A stretch of DNA of 51,391 nucleotides. Source: an alpha proteobacterium AAP38. GTDB taxonomy: Bacteria > Pseudomonadota > Alphaproteobacteria > Azospirillales > Azospirillaceae. Position 1 is the stretch's first letter, and each line of letters opens with the position of its first letter. The notes below the pieces were generated by a model. It had not been told where the DNA came from. It did not search any database and saw nothing but the letters and a program-made list of their open reading frames with translations. The DNA is taken from positions 1-51,391 of the forward strand of contig LJHR01000020.1 of NCBI GenBank assembly GCA_001296005.1, read 5' to 3'. The position numbers and the translations under genes were made by a program. This document shows, piece by piece, positions 25,874 through 34,400 of the stretch.

Positions 25874-26491
25874 TCAGTGGATAAGAAGGATCAGCAACAG
25901 CATGGGCGCCACCAGCCCCAGCCCAACCAAGGGCCAGGTGCTGGGCCGCTTGCCCGCATGCAGATGCAGAAGGAAAAGCCCGGTGATGCAGAAGATCAGA
26001 CAGGCGACGGCGAAGATATCCAGGAACCAGGACCACACAGTCCCCGTCCCCCGCCCCTTGTGCAGATCATTGAGGTAGGAAACCCAGCCTCGGTCCGTCA
26101 CCTCATGCAGGACGGCGCCGTCTTCGCGGGCGATGGTGGCCCAGCCATCGCCGCCGGGGCGCGGCAGGGCGATATACAGCTCATCGTCGGACCATTCCGG
26201 CACACCGGCGGACACGTCCACGCCCATCTCGGCGGCAAACCAATCAACGATGGCCGCCGGCACCGGCCCCTGCCCCACCGACAGTGCGGCGCGCAGCCCC
26301 TCAGGCAGTGCCGCTTCCTTGGTCACCGTCGTGGGCTTGGCCTCGACATGGCGGGCATTGTTCAGCGTGATACCGGTAATGGCGAACAGCAGCATGCCGA
26401 TCAGGCACAGGGCCGAGCTGACCCAATGCCATTGGTGCAGATGCTTCAACCAGAAGGACCGCCGCCCCTGCTGCTCCACCCCCGCCGCCAT
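25874..26491 (-). CDS. PepSY-associated transmembrane protein
   Basis: A 205-residue membrane protein of the PepSY_TM type. It has one N-terminal helix (about 22-42) preceded by H-L-H-Q-W-H-W, a periplasmic PepSY-like domain (about 50-150: W-A-T-I-A-R-E-D-G-A-V-L-H-E-V-T), then two helices (about 155-175 and 185-204) with H-L-H in the loop. The His residues could bind heme, as proposed for related ferric-reductase partners. It would carry electrons across the inner membrane. First gene of the cluster; two Fur-like sites lie directly upstream. Confidence 0.88.
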   Translation of the reverse strand: MAAGVEQQGRRSFWLKHLHQWHWVSSALCLIGMLLFAITGITLNNARHVEAKPTTVTKEAALPEGLRAALSVGQGPVPAAIVDWFAAEMGVDVSAGVPEWSDDELYIALPRPGGDGWATIAREDGAVLHEVTDRGWVSYLNDLHKGRGTGTVWSWFLDIFAVACLIFCITGLFLLHLHAGKRPSTWPLVGLGLVAPMLLLILLIH

Positions 26492-26508
26492 AACTCACAT
26501 CACCCGCG

Positions 26509-26554
26509 ATTGATAATGGCTCGCAAATAAGCACGAGTGCGAGTTATTCGCAAT
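26509..26554 (-). promoter_or_regulatory. Pair of candidate Fur boxes upstream of the PepSY-DUF2271 operon
   Basis: The first site (26509-26528) contains TTGATAATGG next to TCGCAAAT, resembling half of the GATAATGAT Fur consensus. The second (26538-26554) contains TGCGAGT-T-ATTCGCA, a 6-of-7 inverted repeat like the TGCGAAT/ATTCGCA form of Fur sites. Both lie 18 to 63 bases before the ATG, where a repressor would block transcription. Assignment by pattern only. Confidence 0.55.
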
Positions 26555-26713
26555 AGCGAAGCTGGGGGCAGGCTATGCGGTTTTGGGATGAAGGGTTTGG
26601 CGGGGTGGGGCGTAGGTCAGGTCGAGCGCGGTCCGAATCAGGCGGGTGTGAACCCCCGCTCAAAGCTTCGCACCATTTAGATCGGGCTTCTTTTGAGTGG
26701 AAACACATTTTCT
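26555..26713. other. Intergenic stretch with no gene seen
   Basis: Between the Fur-like sites and repeat family 3 there is no convincing reading frame. It holds a GCGGG/CCCGC hairpin near 26640-26662 and is otherwise featureless. Confidence 0.5.
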
Positions 26714-26808
26714 TCGTCATCCCGGCGAGAGCAGCGAGAGCTGCGACATAACTCATGTTGGCGCTAACCGCGCCTTATGCTGGGTCCCGGCTTGCGCCGA
26801 GATGACGA
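26714..26808. repeat. Family 3 palindromic repeat
   Basis: Ends are inverted: TCGTCATCCCGGCG at the left and CGCCGAGATGACGA at the right (13 of 14 match), with a GGGTCCCGGC block beside the right arm. This looks like the degenerate 'TCATCCCGGCG' repeat family common in alphaproteobacteria. It abuts the truncated antitoxin gene. Confidence 0.7.
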
Positions 26809-26985
26809 TCAGGTGTGCTTCCTGTCAACGCAAACACGCTGTAAGTCCACCCGGTCGGCGGGCTCCAACAAACAACGCGCCTCGAACTGTGGCAGCGTTT
26901 GTTGGTCGAGCACACCGGCTTTATGGAGGTCCCGTGCCGTCTCAAGAACAGACGCCATAGCGGATGTTTTGCGTCTATCAACCAT
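26809..26985 (-). pseudogene. Truncated HTH antitoxin (HigA/NadS-like) remnant
   Basis: The first 45 codons (A-S-V-L-E-T-A-R-D-L-H-K-A-G-V-L-D then L-P-Q-F-E-A-R-C-L) match the N-terminus of the XRE-type antitoxin/regulator that normally continues with an HTH and W-E-x-G-x-K-x-P. Here the frame loses similarity after E-P-A-D and stops at 58 residues, directly beside repeat family 3, so the DNA-binding part is gone. No toxin gene is next to it. Its ATG overlaps the end of the M20 gene by eight bases. Confidence 0.65.
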
Positions 26986-28132
26986 TGCCCACCCCCAACA
27001 CCCGCTCCACCACCCCCTCCAGGATCGCCGTCGCCGCCACCAGCTCATCCAGCGGCAAATACTCGTTGGCCTTGTGGCCTTGCCAGCCCGCACCCGGCCC
27101 GAAATTAACGATCTCGATGCCGTCATCGGCGAAATAGCGGCCATCGCTGGCGCCGGTATCTTTCAGGAACCGGGCCGGCGCGCCCGTCACCCCCTTGATG
27201 GCCGCACACAGCGCGCTGACCAGCGGCCCGTCATGGGGCGCGCGAAAGCCGTTGGTGCCGGTCAGCAGGCGGCAGGACAGGTGGTCTGCCTCCAGGTGCG
27301 CCAACACCAAAGCCTCGATCTCCGCAAACGCCTCGACAATCTTTTCCTCGGGCAGCAGGCGGCGGTCGATTTCCACGCGTGCCAGATTGGGCACGACATT
27401 GGTGTTCTCGCCGCCGCGGAAAATGCCGATATTCATGGTCGATTGCTGGTCGCCCACCCGACGATCCCGCAACCGTTCGGCCATCACGGCATCAATATGG
27501 GTCATCACCCGCATCAGGCGCAGGATGGCACTGTCGCCCGCCGCCGGGTTGCCGGCATGGGCCGAAAGCCCCCGCGCCGTCACCTCCACCCACATCACGC
27601 CACGTTCCGCCGTGATCAGCTGGTTTTCGGTCTGCGTACCGACCACCAGCATGTCGGGCTTCACCGCGCCGATCTCGCGCAGGTAAAATGCCCCGTCCGG
27701 CCCCAGATTTTCCTCATCCCCGCAAAAGGTGAACACGATCTTGCCGCGCGCCGGCCCCCCACGCTGCGCCACCTGTTCGGCCAGCCACAGCTGTGCCGCC
27801 ATCGACCCTTTGCAGTTGCCGGCCCCCAGCCCATGCACACGGCCCTCGATCAGGGTGGCCACCAACGGTTCCGTCTCCCACATGGCACGCTCTCCAATGC
27901 CCACCGTGTCGGCATGGGCATTGAACATCAGGGTCGGGCCGGGTTCCGCCCCTGCCCATTCCGCCACGACATTGGCAATCTGTGGCCGGTCACGATGCAG
28001 CACCTGCACCTGATACCCCACCTTTTCCAACCGGTCGGCGGCATAGGCGCAAATCGCCGCCGTATCGCCGGGCGGAAAGGTGCTGGGGATAGCAATCAGG
28101 TCGGACAGGATAGAAAGGACGGGATGGGTCAT
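26978..28132 (-). CDS. M20-family zinc metallopeptidase/deacylase (ArgE/DapE-like)
   Basis: A 384-residue cytoplasmic enzyme. Metal-binding and catalytic signatures are H-A-D-T-V-G (first His and Asp), G-A-G-N-C-K-G-S-M-A-A (bridging region), C-G-D-E-E-N (catalytic Glu pair) and a C-terminal His. The middle dimerisation domain is present, with V-E-V-T-A-R-G-L-S-A-H-A-G-N-P. It removes an acyl or formyl group from an amino-acid-like substrate; ArgE-type deacetylase and formyl-amino-acid deformylase are both possible. The frame runs further upstream through repeat family 4, but the ATG at 28132 starts the conserved part. Neighbour of an allantoate/carbamoyl amidohydrolase and xanthine dehydrogenase. 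Confidence 0.88.
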   Translation of the reverse strand: MTHPVLSILSDLIAIPSTFPPGDTAAICAYAADRLEKVGYQVQVLHRDRPQIANVVAEWAGAEPGPTLMFNAHADTVGIGERAMWETEPLVATLIEGRVHGLGAGNCKGSMAAQLWLAEQVAQRGGPARGKIVFTFCGDEENLGPDGAFYLREIGAVKPDMLVVGTQTENQLITAERGVMWVEVTARGLSAHAGNPAAGDSAILRLMRVMTHIDAVMAERLRDRRVGDQQSTMNIGIFRGGENTNVVPNLARVEIDRRLLPEEKIVEAFAEIEALVLAHLEADHLSCRLLTGTNGFRAPHDGPLVSALCAAIKGVTGAPARFLKDTGASDGRYFADDGIEIVNFGPGAGWQGHKANEYLPLDELVAATAILEGVVERVLGVGNG

Positions 28133-28158
28133 GGGAAGGGCCTGAGACCTTAATTCTT

Positions 28159-28246
28159 CGTAGGTCGCATAAGCGCCAGCGCATGCGACATTGAGATGGA
28201 TTTTCCGGGCGTCGCATGCGGGCCATCGGCCCTTATGCGACCTACG
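28159..28246. repeat. Family 4 palindromic repeat
   Basis: Outer arms CGTAGGTCGCATAAG and CTTATGCGACCTACG match 15 of 15, and inner arms GCATGCGAC and GTCGCATGC match 9 of 9, giving a long hairpin of 88 bases. It separates the M20 gene from the upstream amidohydrolase in the same direction and would be transcribed as a strong stem. Confidence 0.85.
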
Positions 28247-28250
28247 CCCC

Positions 28251-29513
28251 CTACCCCGCCAGCCGCGCCAACGTTTCCGCCAGCACCGCCGCCCCCGCAT
28301 GGCAATGTTCGGGCGACGCATATTCCACCTCATTATGGCTGATCCCATCCTTGCAAGGGATGAAGATCATGCCCGTGGGGCAGCGGGGCGCCATGAACTT
28401 GGCATCATGATTGGCGCCCGACGGCATGTCGCGGTTGGCATAGCCCAGGCCCAACGCCGCCCCTCGCACCGCATCCACCACGGAAGGATCGAAATCCACC
28501 GGCGCCGTCGTGCTGGTCTCCTTCACCACCACCGCGCACGGGGCGGCCAGCGAATACAGCAGCGGAGCCACCTTGTCCCCCCGCTCCGTCACCAGTTCGG
28601 CGTCGGGGTGGCGGAAGTCAATGGTGAAGATCACCTTGCCGGGCACGGTGTTGGGCGATCCGGGCAGCACCTCAAATCGGCCAAAGGTGCAGCGGATGAT
28701 ATCGTCCGGATCATGCATCAATTCGTTCAGGGCATTGACCATTTTCAGCGCCGTCTGAAACGCATCCTTGCGGGCACCGTGGGGCGTTGTGCCGGCATGC
28801 GCCTCCTGGCCCGTCACCTCCACCTGGAACCAGCGGCTACCCTGGATGCCCTGCACCACGCCGATGGTTTTGCCTTCCGCCTCCAGGCGCGGCCCCTGCT
28901 CGATATGCGCCTCGACATAGGCGGCGGCCGGCGACCCGAAATCCCGCACCGGCATGGCGGGCGCCAGCGACAGCGTCTCGGCCAGGGCATCGCGCACGCT
29001 CACCCCCTTCGCGTCGGTGCAGGACAGCACCATCTCCAGATCCATCTTGCCCGCAAACAGGGCCGATCCCATGCAATAGGGCTGGAAGCGGGAGCCTTCC
29101 TCATTGGTCCAGGCCACCACCTCGACCGGATGCCGGGTCACCGCACCCGCATCCTCCAGCGCCTCCAGCACCTCGAACCCCGCTAGCACGCCATAGACGC
29201 CGTCATAGCGTCCACCCGTGGGCTGGCTGTCCAGGTGGCTGCCCGTCATCACGGGCGGCAGGGTGGGGTCGCTGCCCTCGCGCCGCACATAAAGGTTGCC
29301 GATGCCATCCGTGGACACCGCAAACCCCCGCGCCGTGGCCCAGCTTGTCAGCAGGGCGCGGGCCAGCCCATCCTCCCGGCTTAGCGCTTGTCGATTGACG
29401 CCCCCCTTCTCCGTCGCCCCGATCTTCGCCATATCGGCCAGCCTTTGCGCCAGGCGATCCTGGCTGACATGGGCTGCGATGGAACCGAAGGACCGGTTGC
29501 TGGGATGGGTCAT
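28251..29513 (-). CDS. Zn-dependent amidase (allantoate / N-carbamoyl-amino-acid hydrolase family)
   Basis: A 420-residue M20-fold enzyme of the AllC/HyuC subfamily: G-S-H-L-D-S-Q-P-T-G-G-R-Y-D-G-V-Y-G-V with metal His and Asp, W-T-N-E-E-G-S-R-F, E-A-H-I-E-Q-G-P-R-L-E, G-Q-E-A-H-A-G-T-T-P and the final H-N-E-V-E-Y. It hydrolyses a ureido or carbamoyl bond, releasing ammonia and CO2. Beside xdhABC, allantoate or ureidoglycine from purine breakdown is the likely substrate, but N-carbamoyl amino acids fit as well. The frame continues to 30290, overlapping xdhA; the conserved protein starts at the ATG at 29513. Confidence 0.9.
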   Translation of the reverse strand: MTHPSNRSFGSIAAHVSQDRLAQRLADMAKIGATEKGGVNRQALSREDGLARALLTSWATARGFAVSTDGIGNLYVRREGSDPTLPPVMTGSHLDSQPTGGRYDGVYGVLAGFEVLEALEDAGAVTRHPVEVVAWTNEEGSRFQPYCMGSALFAGKMDLEMVLSCTDAKGVSVRDALAETLSLAPAMPVRDFGSPAAAYVEAHIEQGPRLEAEGKTIGVVQGIQGSRWFQVEVTGQEAHAGTTPHGARKDAFQTALKMVNALNELMHDPDDIIRCTFGRFEVLPGSPNTVPGKVIFTIDFRHPDAELVTERGDKVAPLLYSLAAPCAVVVKETSTTAPVDFDPSVVDAVRGAALGLGYANRDMPSGANHDAKFMAPRCPTGMIFIPCKDGISHNEVEYASPEHCHAGAAVLAETLARLAG

Positions 29514-29565
29514 GCGCGGAAATCCCTGTTCATGTTCGATTGTTTCAAGGGGACGTTTCCGCCCC

Positions 29566-29612
29566 AGAACAAAATGTTGCACCGCATCATTGTTCTGTAA
29601 AGCGACTTGACA
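29566..29612 (+). promoter_or_regulatory. Inverted repeat and -35 element upstream of xdhA
   Basis: AGAACAA (29566-29572) and TTGTTCT (29590-29596) are perfect 7-base arms 17 bases apart. TTGACA at 29607-29612 is a consensus -35 hexamer directed at xdhA; the -10 (TGCCAT near 29630) is poor, as expected for an activated promoter. The arms lie 52 bases or more from the divergent amidase start as well. Confidence 0.5.
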
Positions 29613-29663
29613 GGGGGCGTTTCCTGTTCTGCCATGCTTTCTTTTGGAACGAACTGGTAGACC

Positions 29664-31145
29664 ATGGCCGATTGCGTCCGCTTCGTGCACCAAGGACAGG
29701 TGGTGACCCTGTCCGACGTCCCGCCCACCCGCACCGTGCTGGATTACCTGCGCGAGGATCGGGGGCGGCGCGGCACCAAGGAAGGCTGTAACGAGGGGGA
29801 TTGCGGTGCCTGCACCATCGTGCTCGGCACCCGTGTCGGCGTGCTGGGCATGGCAGAGGCGGAAAGCATCCAATACCGGGCCGTCAATGCCTGCATCCTG
29901 TTCGTCACGGCCTTGGACGGCAAGGAACTGGTGACGGTGGAGGATCTGTCCTCCTCGGACGGCACGCTCCACCCCATACAGCAGGCGATGGTCGACCATC
30001 ATGGCAGCCAGTGCGGTTTCTGCACGCCCGGCTTCCTGATGTCCCTGTTCGCGCTTTATCACACCGACGCTAACCCCGACCGAACCCGTATCGACGCCGC
30101 CCTGGCGGGCAATCTCTGCCGTTGCACCGGCTATCGCCCCATTGTCGACGCCGCCCGCGCCATGGGCCGCGCGCCCGATACTTATACCGCCCAAATGACA
30201 GAAACCCTGGCCTTGCTGAGCAGCATCGGGCGCAGCGAAACCCTGTCTCATCATGGCGGCGCGGCCTTCGCCCCCGCCACGTCCGACCAACTGGCCGACC
30301 TGCTCCTAGCCCACCCCAACGCCACGATCGTGGCCGGCGGCACCGATGTCGGGCTGTGGGTGACCAAGCAGATGCGCGATCTGGGCACCATCATCCATAT
30401 TGGCGGCATCCGCGATCTGGCCGCTATCACCCACGCCAACGGCCAGATCACCATCGGCGCCGCCGCCACCGTGACCGACGCGGCAGAGATTCTGGCCCCG
30501 CTCTACCCCGACCTGGGCGACCTGTTCCGCCGCTATGGCTCTGAACAGGTGCGCAATTCCGCCACGCTGGGCGGCAACATCGCCAATGGCTCCCCCATCG
30601 GCGACAGCATGCCGGCCCTGATCGCCCTGGGTGCCACCCTGGTCCTACGGCGCGGTGGCGTGACGCGCGAGATGCCGTTGGAGGATTTCTTCCTGGACTA
30701 CCGCAAGACCGCGTTGCAGCCGGGCGAATTCGTGGCCGCCATCCGCGTGCCCGAACCCAGCGCCGACCGCCTGTTCGCCTGCTACAAAATCTCCAAACGC
30801 TTTGATCAGGATATTTCCGCCATCATGGCCGGCTTCGGCCTGACCCTGTCGGACGGCATTGTGACGGAGGCCCGGCTGGCCTTCGGCGGCATGGCCGGCA
30901 CACCAAGGCGGGCCGGCACCGCAGAGGCCACCCTGATCGGCCGCCCCTTCGACGCCGCCGCCGCCAAGGCCGCCGCCGCCGCCCTGCCCCAGGATTTCCA
31001 GCCCCTGACCGACATGCGCGCCAGTGCTGAATACCGGCTGGTCGCCGCCGGCAACCTGATCTTGAAATGGCAGATGGAGCAGGCCCTGCCCCCCACCGCC
31101 ACCCGCGTTCCCGCCTTCGCCCGCGCCATCGGGGGTGCCGCATGA
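29664..31145 (+). CDS. xdhA: Xanthine dehydrogenase small subunit (2Fe-2S and FAD)
   Basis: A 493-residue subunit. The first [2Fe-2S] site uses Cys42, Cys47, Cys50 and Cys77, and the second uses Cys117, Cys120, Cys152 and Cys154 (Q-C-G-F-C-T-P-G-F and L-C-R-C-T-G-Y). The FAD domain runs from about 200 to 485, with V-A-G-G-T-D-V-G and L-G-G-N-I-A-N-G-S-P-I-G-D. It passes electrons from the molybdenum centre of XdhB to NAD in hypoxanthine and xanthine oxidation to urate. Its stop overlaps xdhB (ATGA). Confidence 0.96.
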   Translation: MADCVRFVHQGQVVTLSDVPPTRTVLDYLREDRGRRGTKEGCNEGDCGACTIVLGTRVGVLGMAEAESIQYRAVNACILFVTALDGKELVTVEDLSSSDGTLHPIQQAMVDHHGSQCGFCTPGFLMSLFALYHTDANPDRTRIDAALAGNLCRCTGYRPIVDAARAMGRAPDTYTAQMTETLALLSSIGRSETLSHHGGAAFAPATSDQLADLLLAHPNATIVAGGTDVGLWVTKQMRDLGTIIHIGGIRDLAAITHANGQITIGAAATVTDAAEILAPLYPDLGDLFRRYGSEQVRNSATLGGNIANGSPIGDSMPALIALGATLVLRRGGVTREMPLEDFFLDYRKTALQPGEFVAAIRVPEPSADRLFACYKISKRFDQDISAIMAGFGLTLSDGIVTEARLAFGGMAGTPRRAGTAEATLIGRPFDAAAAKAAAAALPQDFQPLTDMRASAEYRLVAAGNLILKWQMEQALPPTATRVPAFARAIGGAA

Positions 31146-33472
31146 GCGCCCGTCCCCCGCGCAGCCCCGCCGCTGTCCCCTTCCCCGCCGCACACCAACC
31201 GATCCGCCATGACAGTGCGCCGCTGCATGTGGCCGGCACCGCGCGCTATGTCGATGACATGCCGGAACCGCCGGGCCTGCTGCATGTGGCGCTGGGGCAA
31301 AGCGCCAAGGCCCATGCCCGTATTCTGTCCATGGACCTGTCCGCCGTGCGGGCCTATCCCGGCGTCGTCGCCGTCCTGACATCCGTCGACATTCCGGGCG
31401 TCAACGACGTCGGGCCGGTGGTGGCAGATGACCCGATCTTCGCCGAAAATCTGGTTGAATATGTCGGGCAGAGCCTGTTTGCGGTGGCCGCCACCACCCG
31501 CATCGCCGCCCGCGCCGCCGCAAGGCTGGCCAAGGTGACCTATGAGGAACTGCCGGCGGTGATCAGTATCGCCGACGCCCGCGCCGCCGACAGCCACATC
31601 CTGCCGCCCAAGCGTGTGGAACGCGGTGATCCGCTGGGCACGCTGTCGACATCCCCGCACCGCATGTCGGGTCACCTCGCCATGGGCGGCCAGGATCATT
31701 TCTACCTGGAGGGCCAGATTTCCATGGCTATTCCGGGGGAGGATGGCGACATGCACATCCTCTGTTCCACCCAGCACCCGTCAGAGGTGCAGCATCTGGT
31801 GGCCCGCGCCCTGGGCCGGCCCGACAATCATGTCGTGGTGGAGGTACGGCGCATGGGCGGCGGTTTCGGGGGCAAGGAAACCCAGGCCAGCCTGTTTGCA
31901 GCCGTCGCCGCCCTGGTCGCCGACCGCACGGGCCGCCCGGCCAAGCTGCGCCTGGACCGCGACGACGACATGGTGATGACAGGCAAGCGTCATGATTTCG
32001 AGGTCGCCTATGATGTCGGCTTTGACGCCGATGGCCGCATCCTGGCGCTGGATATGACCCTGGAAAGCCGCTGCGGCATGTCGACGGACCTGTCGGGTGC
32101 CATCAATGACCGCACCATCTTCCATGCCGACAATTGCTATTACCTGCCCCATATCCGCATCACGTCGTACCGCTACAAGACGCACACCGTCTCCAACACG
32201 GCCTTTCGCGGCTTCGGCGGGCCGCAGGGGATGCTGGCAATTGAAGGCGTGGTCGATGATATCGCCCATCATCTGGGCCTGGACCCCCTGGCGGTACGCC
32301 GCGTCAATCTCTATGGCGGGCCGGGCCGCGACCTGACGCCCTACGGCATGAAGGTGGAGGATTTCATCGCCGACAGCCTGCTGGATCGGCTGTCCACCAC
32401 CGCGCAGTATCAGGCCCGCCGCACCGCCATCGCCGCCTTCAACGCCGCCAGCCCCGTGCTGAAGCGCGGCATCGCGCTGACGCCGGTAAAGTTCGGCATC
32501 TCCTTCACTACATCGTTCCTTAATCAGGCCGGCGCCCTGATCCAGGTCTACACCGACGGTTCGGTGCTGCTGAACCATGGCGGCACGGAGATGGGCCAGG
32601 GGCTTTACACCAAGGTGGCGCAGGTGGTTGCCGATGTGTTCGGCATCGGGCTGGACCGGGTGCGCATCACATCCACCCGCACCGACAAGGTGCCCAACAC
32701 ATCCGCCACCGCCGCGTCCGCCGGGGCCGATTTGAACGGCATGGCCAGTTTCAATGCCGCGCGCGCAATCCGCGACCGGCTGTCCGCCTTCATCGCCGCC
32801 CGCTGGGGCGTGGAACCGACCGCCCTGTCCTTCGCCCATAGCAAGGTCACGGCGGGCGACCATGCCATGGCCTTTGATGATCTGGTGCGTCAGGCCTATC
32901 TGGCCCGCGTCTCGCTCTCTGCCACCGGCTTCTACGCCACGCCCAAGATCGACGTGGACAAGGAAACCCTGATCGGTCGCCCCTTCTATTATTTCGCCTA
33001 TGGCGCCGCCGTGTCGGAGGTGGTGATCGACACGCTGACCGGGGAGACCAAGCTTCTGGCCGTCGATATCCTGCATGATTGCGGCTCGTCCCTGAACCCC
33101 GTGCTGGACCGGGGGCAGGTGGAAGGCGCCTATGTGCAGGGCATGGGCTGGCTGACCATGGAGGAACTGGTGTTCGACGCGGGCGGCCGCCTGCGCACGC
33201 ACGCGCCCAGCACCTATAAGATCCCCGGCTGCGGCGACATCCCCGATCATTTCAAGGTCGACCTGCTGAACCAGCCCAACCTTGAGGACACGATCCACCG
33301 TTCCAAGGCCGTGGGGGAGCCGCCCTTCATGCTGGCCATCTCCGCCTATCACGCCATCAAGGCCGCCGTGGCGGCGGCGGGCGGCAGCGGCCCGGTGAAA
33401 CTGAACGCGCCCGCCACGCCCGAACGCGTCCTGATGGCCGTGCGCGCCCGCCAATCGGGGGCCGGCGCATGA
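31142..33472 (+). CDS. xdhB: Xanthine dehydrogenase large subunit (molybdopterin)
   Basis: A 776-residue catalytic subunit. Cofactor and substrate motifs in order: Q-D-H-F-Y-L-E-G-Q near 180, M-G-G-G-F-G-G-K-E-T-Q near 240, F-R-G-F-G-G-P-Q-G-M near 358, G-G-T-E-M-G-Q-G-L near 480, and V-G-E-P-P-F-M-L near 730, whose Glu is the catalytic base. The frame is open to 31067, but the ATGA overlap with xdhA fixes the start at 31142. Length is usual for bacterial XdhB. Confidence 0.96.
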   Translation: MSARPPRSPAAVPFPAAHQPIRHDSAPLHVAGTARYVDDMPEPPGLLHVALGQSAKAHARILSMDLSAVRAYPGVVAVLTSVDIPGVNDVGPVVADDPIFAENLVEYVGQSLFAVAATTRIAARAAARLAKVTYEELPAVISIADARAADSHILPPKRVERGDPLGTLSTSPHRMSGHLAMGGQDHFYLEGQISMAIPGEDGDMHILCSTQHPSEVQHLVARALGRPDNHVVVEVRRMGGGFGGKETQASLFAAVAALVADRTGRPAKLRLDRDDDMVMTGKRHDFEVAYDVGFDADGRILALDMTLESRCGMSTDLSGAINDRTIFHADNCYYLPHIRITSYRYKTHTVSNTAFRGFGGPQGMLAIEGVVDDIAHHLGLDPLAVRRVNLYGGPGRDLTPYGMKVEDFIADSLLDRLSTTAQYQARRTAIAAFNAASPVLKRGIALTPVKFGISFTTSFLNQAGALIQVYTDGSVLLNHGGTEMGQGLYTKVAQVVADVFGIGLDRVRITSTRTDKVPNTSATAASAGADLNGMASFNAARAIRDRLSAFIAARWGVEPTALSFAHSKVTAGDHAMAFDDLVRQAYLARVSLSATGFYATPKIDVDKETLIGRPFYYFAYGAAVSEVVIDTLTGETKLLAVDILHDCGSSLNPVLDRGQVEGAYVQGMGWLTMEELVFDAGGRLRTHAPSTYKIPGCGDIPDHFKVDLLNQPNLEDTIHRSKAVGEPPFMLAISAYHAIKAAVAAAGGSGPVKLNAPATPERVLMAVRARQSGAGA

Positions 33473-34302
33473 ATATGGACTGGATCACCGCCCTGGCCGA
33501 TTGTCAGCAGGAGGGCCGGCCCAGCGTGCTGGTCACGGTAACGGAGGTTGCGGGTTCCGCCCCCCGCACCGCCGGCACCAAGATGCTGGTCACCGCCGAC
33601 GCGCTGCACGGCACAATCGGCGGCGGCGCACTGGAGTTTACGGCCATTGAGACGGCCCGCGCCCTACTGGACAGGTATGTAACGGAATTACGCACACAAT
33701 CGTATCCCCTGGGGCCTGCGCTCGGCCAATGTTGCGGGGGGCGCGTCACCCTGCTGTTCGAACCGCTACTGCCCCCGCACCTGCGCATCGCCCTGTTCGG
33801 TGCCGGGCATGTGGCCAAGGCGCTGGTCGCCATCCTGGGCACACTGCCGGCCCGCGTCACCTGGATCGACAATCGCCCCGACCTGTTCCCCGACGTAACG
33901 CCCGCCAATGTCACGGCCCAGATGTTGGAGGAACCGGAAGCGGCGCTGACCCAGGGGTACAGCCACATCCTGATCATGACCCATGATCATGCGCTGGATT
34001 ACCGCCTTGTTAAATCAGCTCTATGCCTGCCTGGTGAACCCTTCGTGGGGGTTATCGGGTCGGATACGAAACGCGCGCGATTCGCCTCCCGCCTGCGGGC
34101 CGACGGGCTGGACCCCGACCGCCTCACCTGCCCCATCGGGGTCGCGGGCCTCACCGGCAAGCATCCAGGCGAAATCGCGGTGGCCGTGGCCGCACAATTG
34201 CTCAGCCTGCCCACCCCCGCCGCCATCCCGGCACCAAGTGATTTTGTTAGCGATAACAATTGCCTGGGCTGCGCCACGCCCTGCGGCGATGCCTTGCCAT
34301 GA
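33469..34302 (+). CDS. xdhC: Xanthine dehydrogenase accessory protein
   Basis: A 277-residue XdhC/CoxI-family chaperone that binds molybdenum cofactor and aids its sulfuration and insertion into XdhB. N-terminal T-E-V-A-G-S-A-P-R and I-G-G-G-A-L-E are family marks; the Rossmann-like part has L-F-G-A-G-H-V-A-K-A-L and V-I-G-S-D-T-K-R; a C-terminal C-L-G-C-A-T-P-C cluster is present. ATGA overlap with xdhB. The C-terminal coding sequence ends at the border of an A/T-rich gap. Confidence 0.95.
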   Translation: MNMDWITALADCQQEGRPSVLVTVTEVAGSAPRTAGTKMLVTADALHGTIGGGALEFTAIETARALLDRYVTELRTQSYPLGPALGQCCGGRVTLLFEPLLPPHLRIALFGAGHVAKALVAILGTLPARVTWIDNRPDLFPDVTPANVTAQMLEEPEAALTQGYSHILIMTHDHALDYRLVKSALCLPGEPFVGVIGSDTKRARFASRLRADGLDPDRLTCPIGVAGLTGKHPGEIAVAVAAQLLSLPTPAAIPAPSDFVSDNNCLGCATPCGDALP

Positions 34303-34400
34303 GAATTTGTGAATTAATAAAATGATTTTCATTTGTTTACGCATAGCTAAAAGCCTGTGCGTAGTGAAATTACCGACATATGCTTGATCTTATAAACGAA

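Noticed and set aside
28251-30290. Amidase extended to 679 residues
   Set aside because: The extra 259 residues overlap xdhA on the other strand and have no family similarity; the conserved protein begins at 29513.
34303-34400. Fur-box-like AATGATTTTCATT after xdhC
   Set aside because: It is A/T-rich and partly palindromic, but neither xdhC (upstream) nor the secreted proteins have an iron link, and the match is short.
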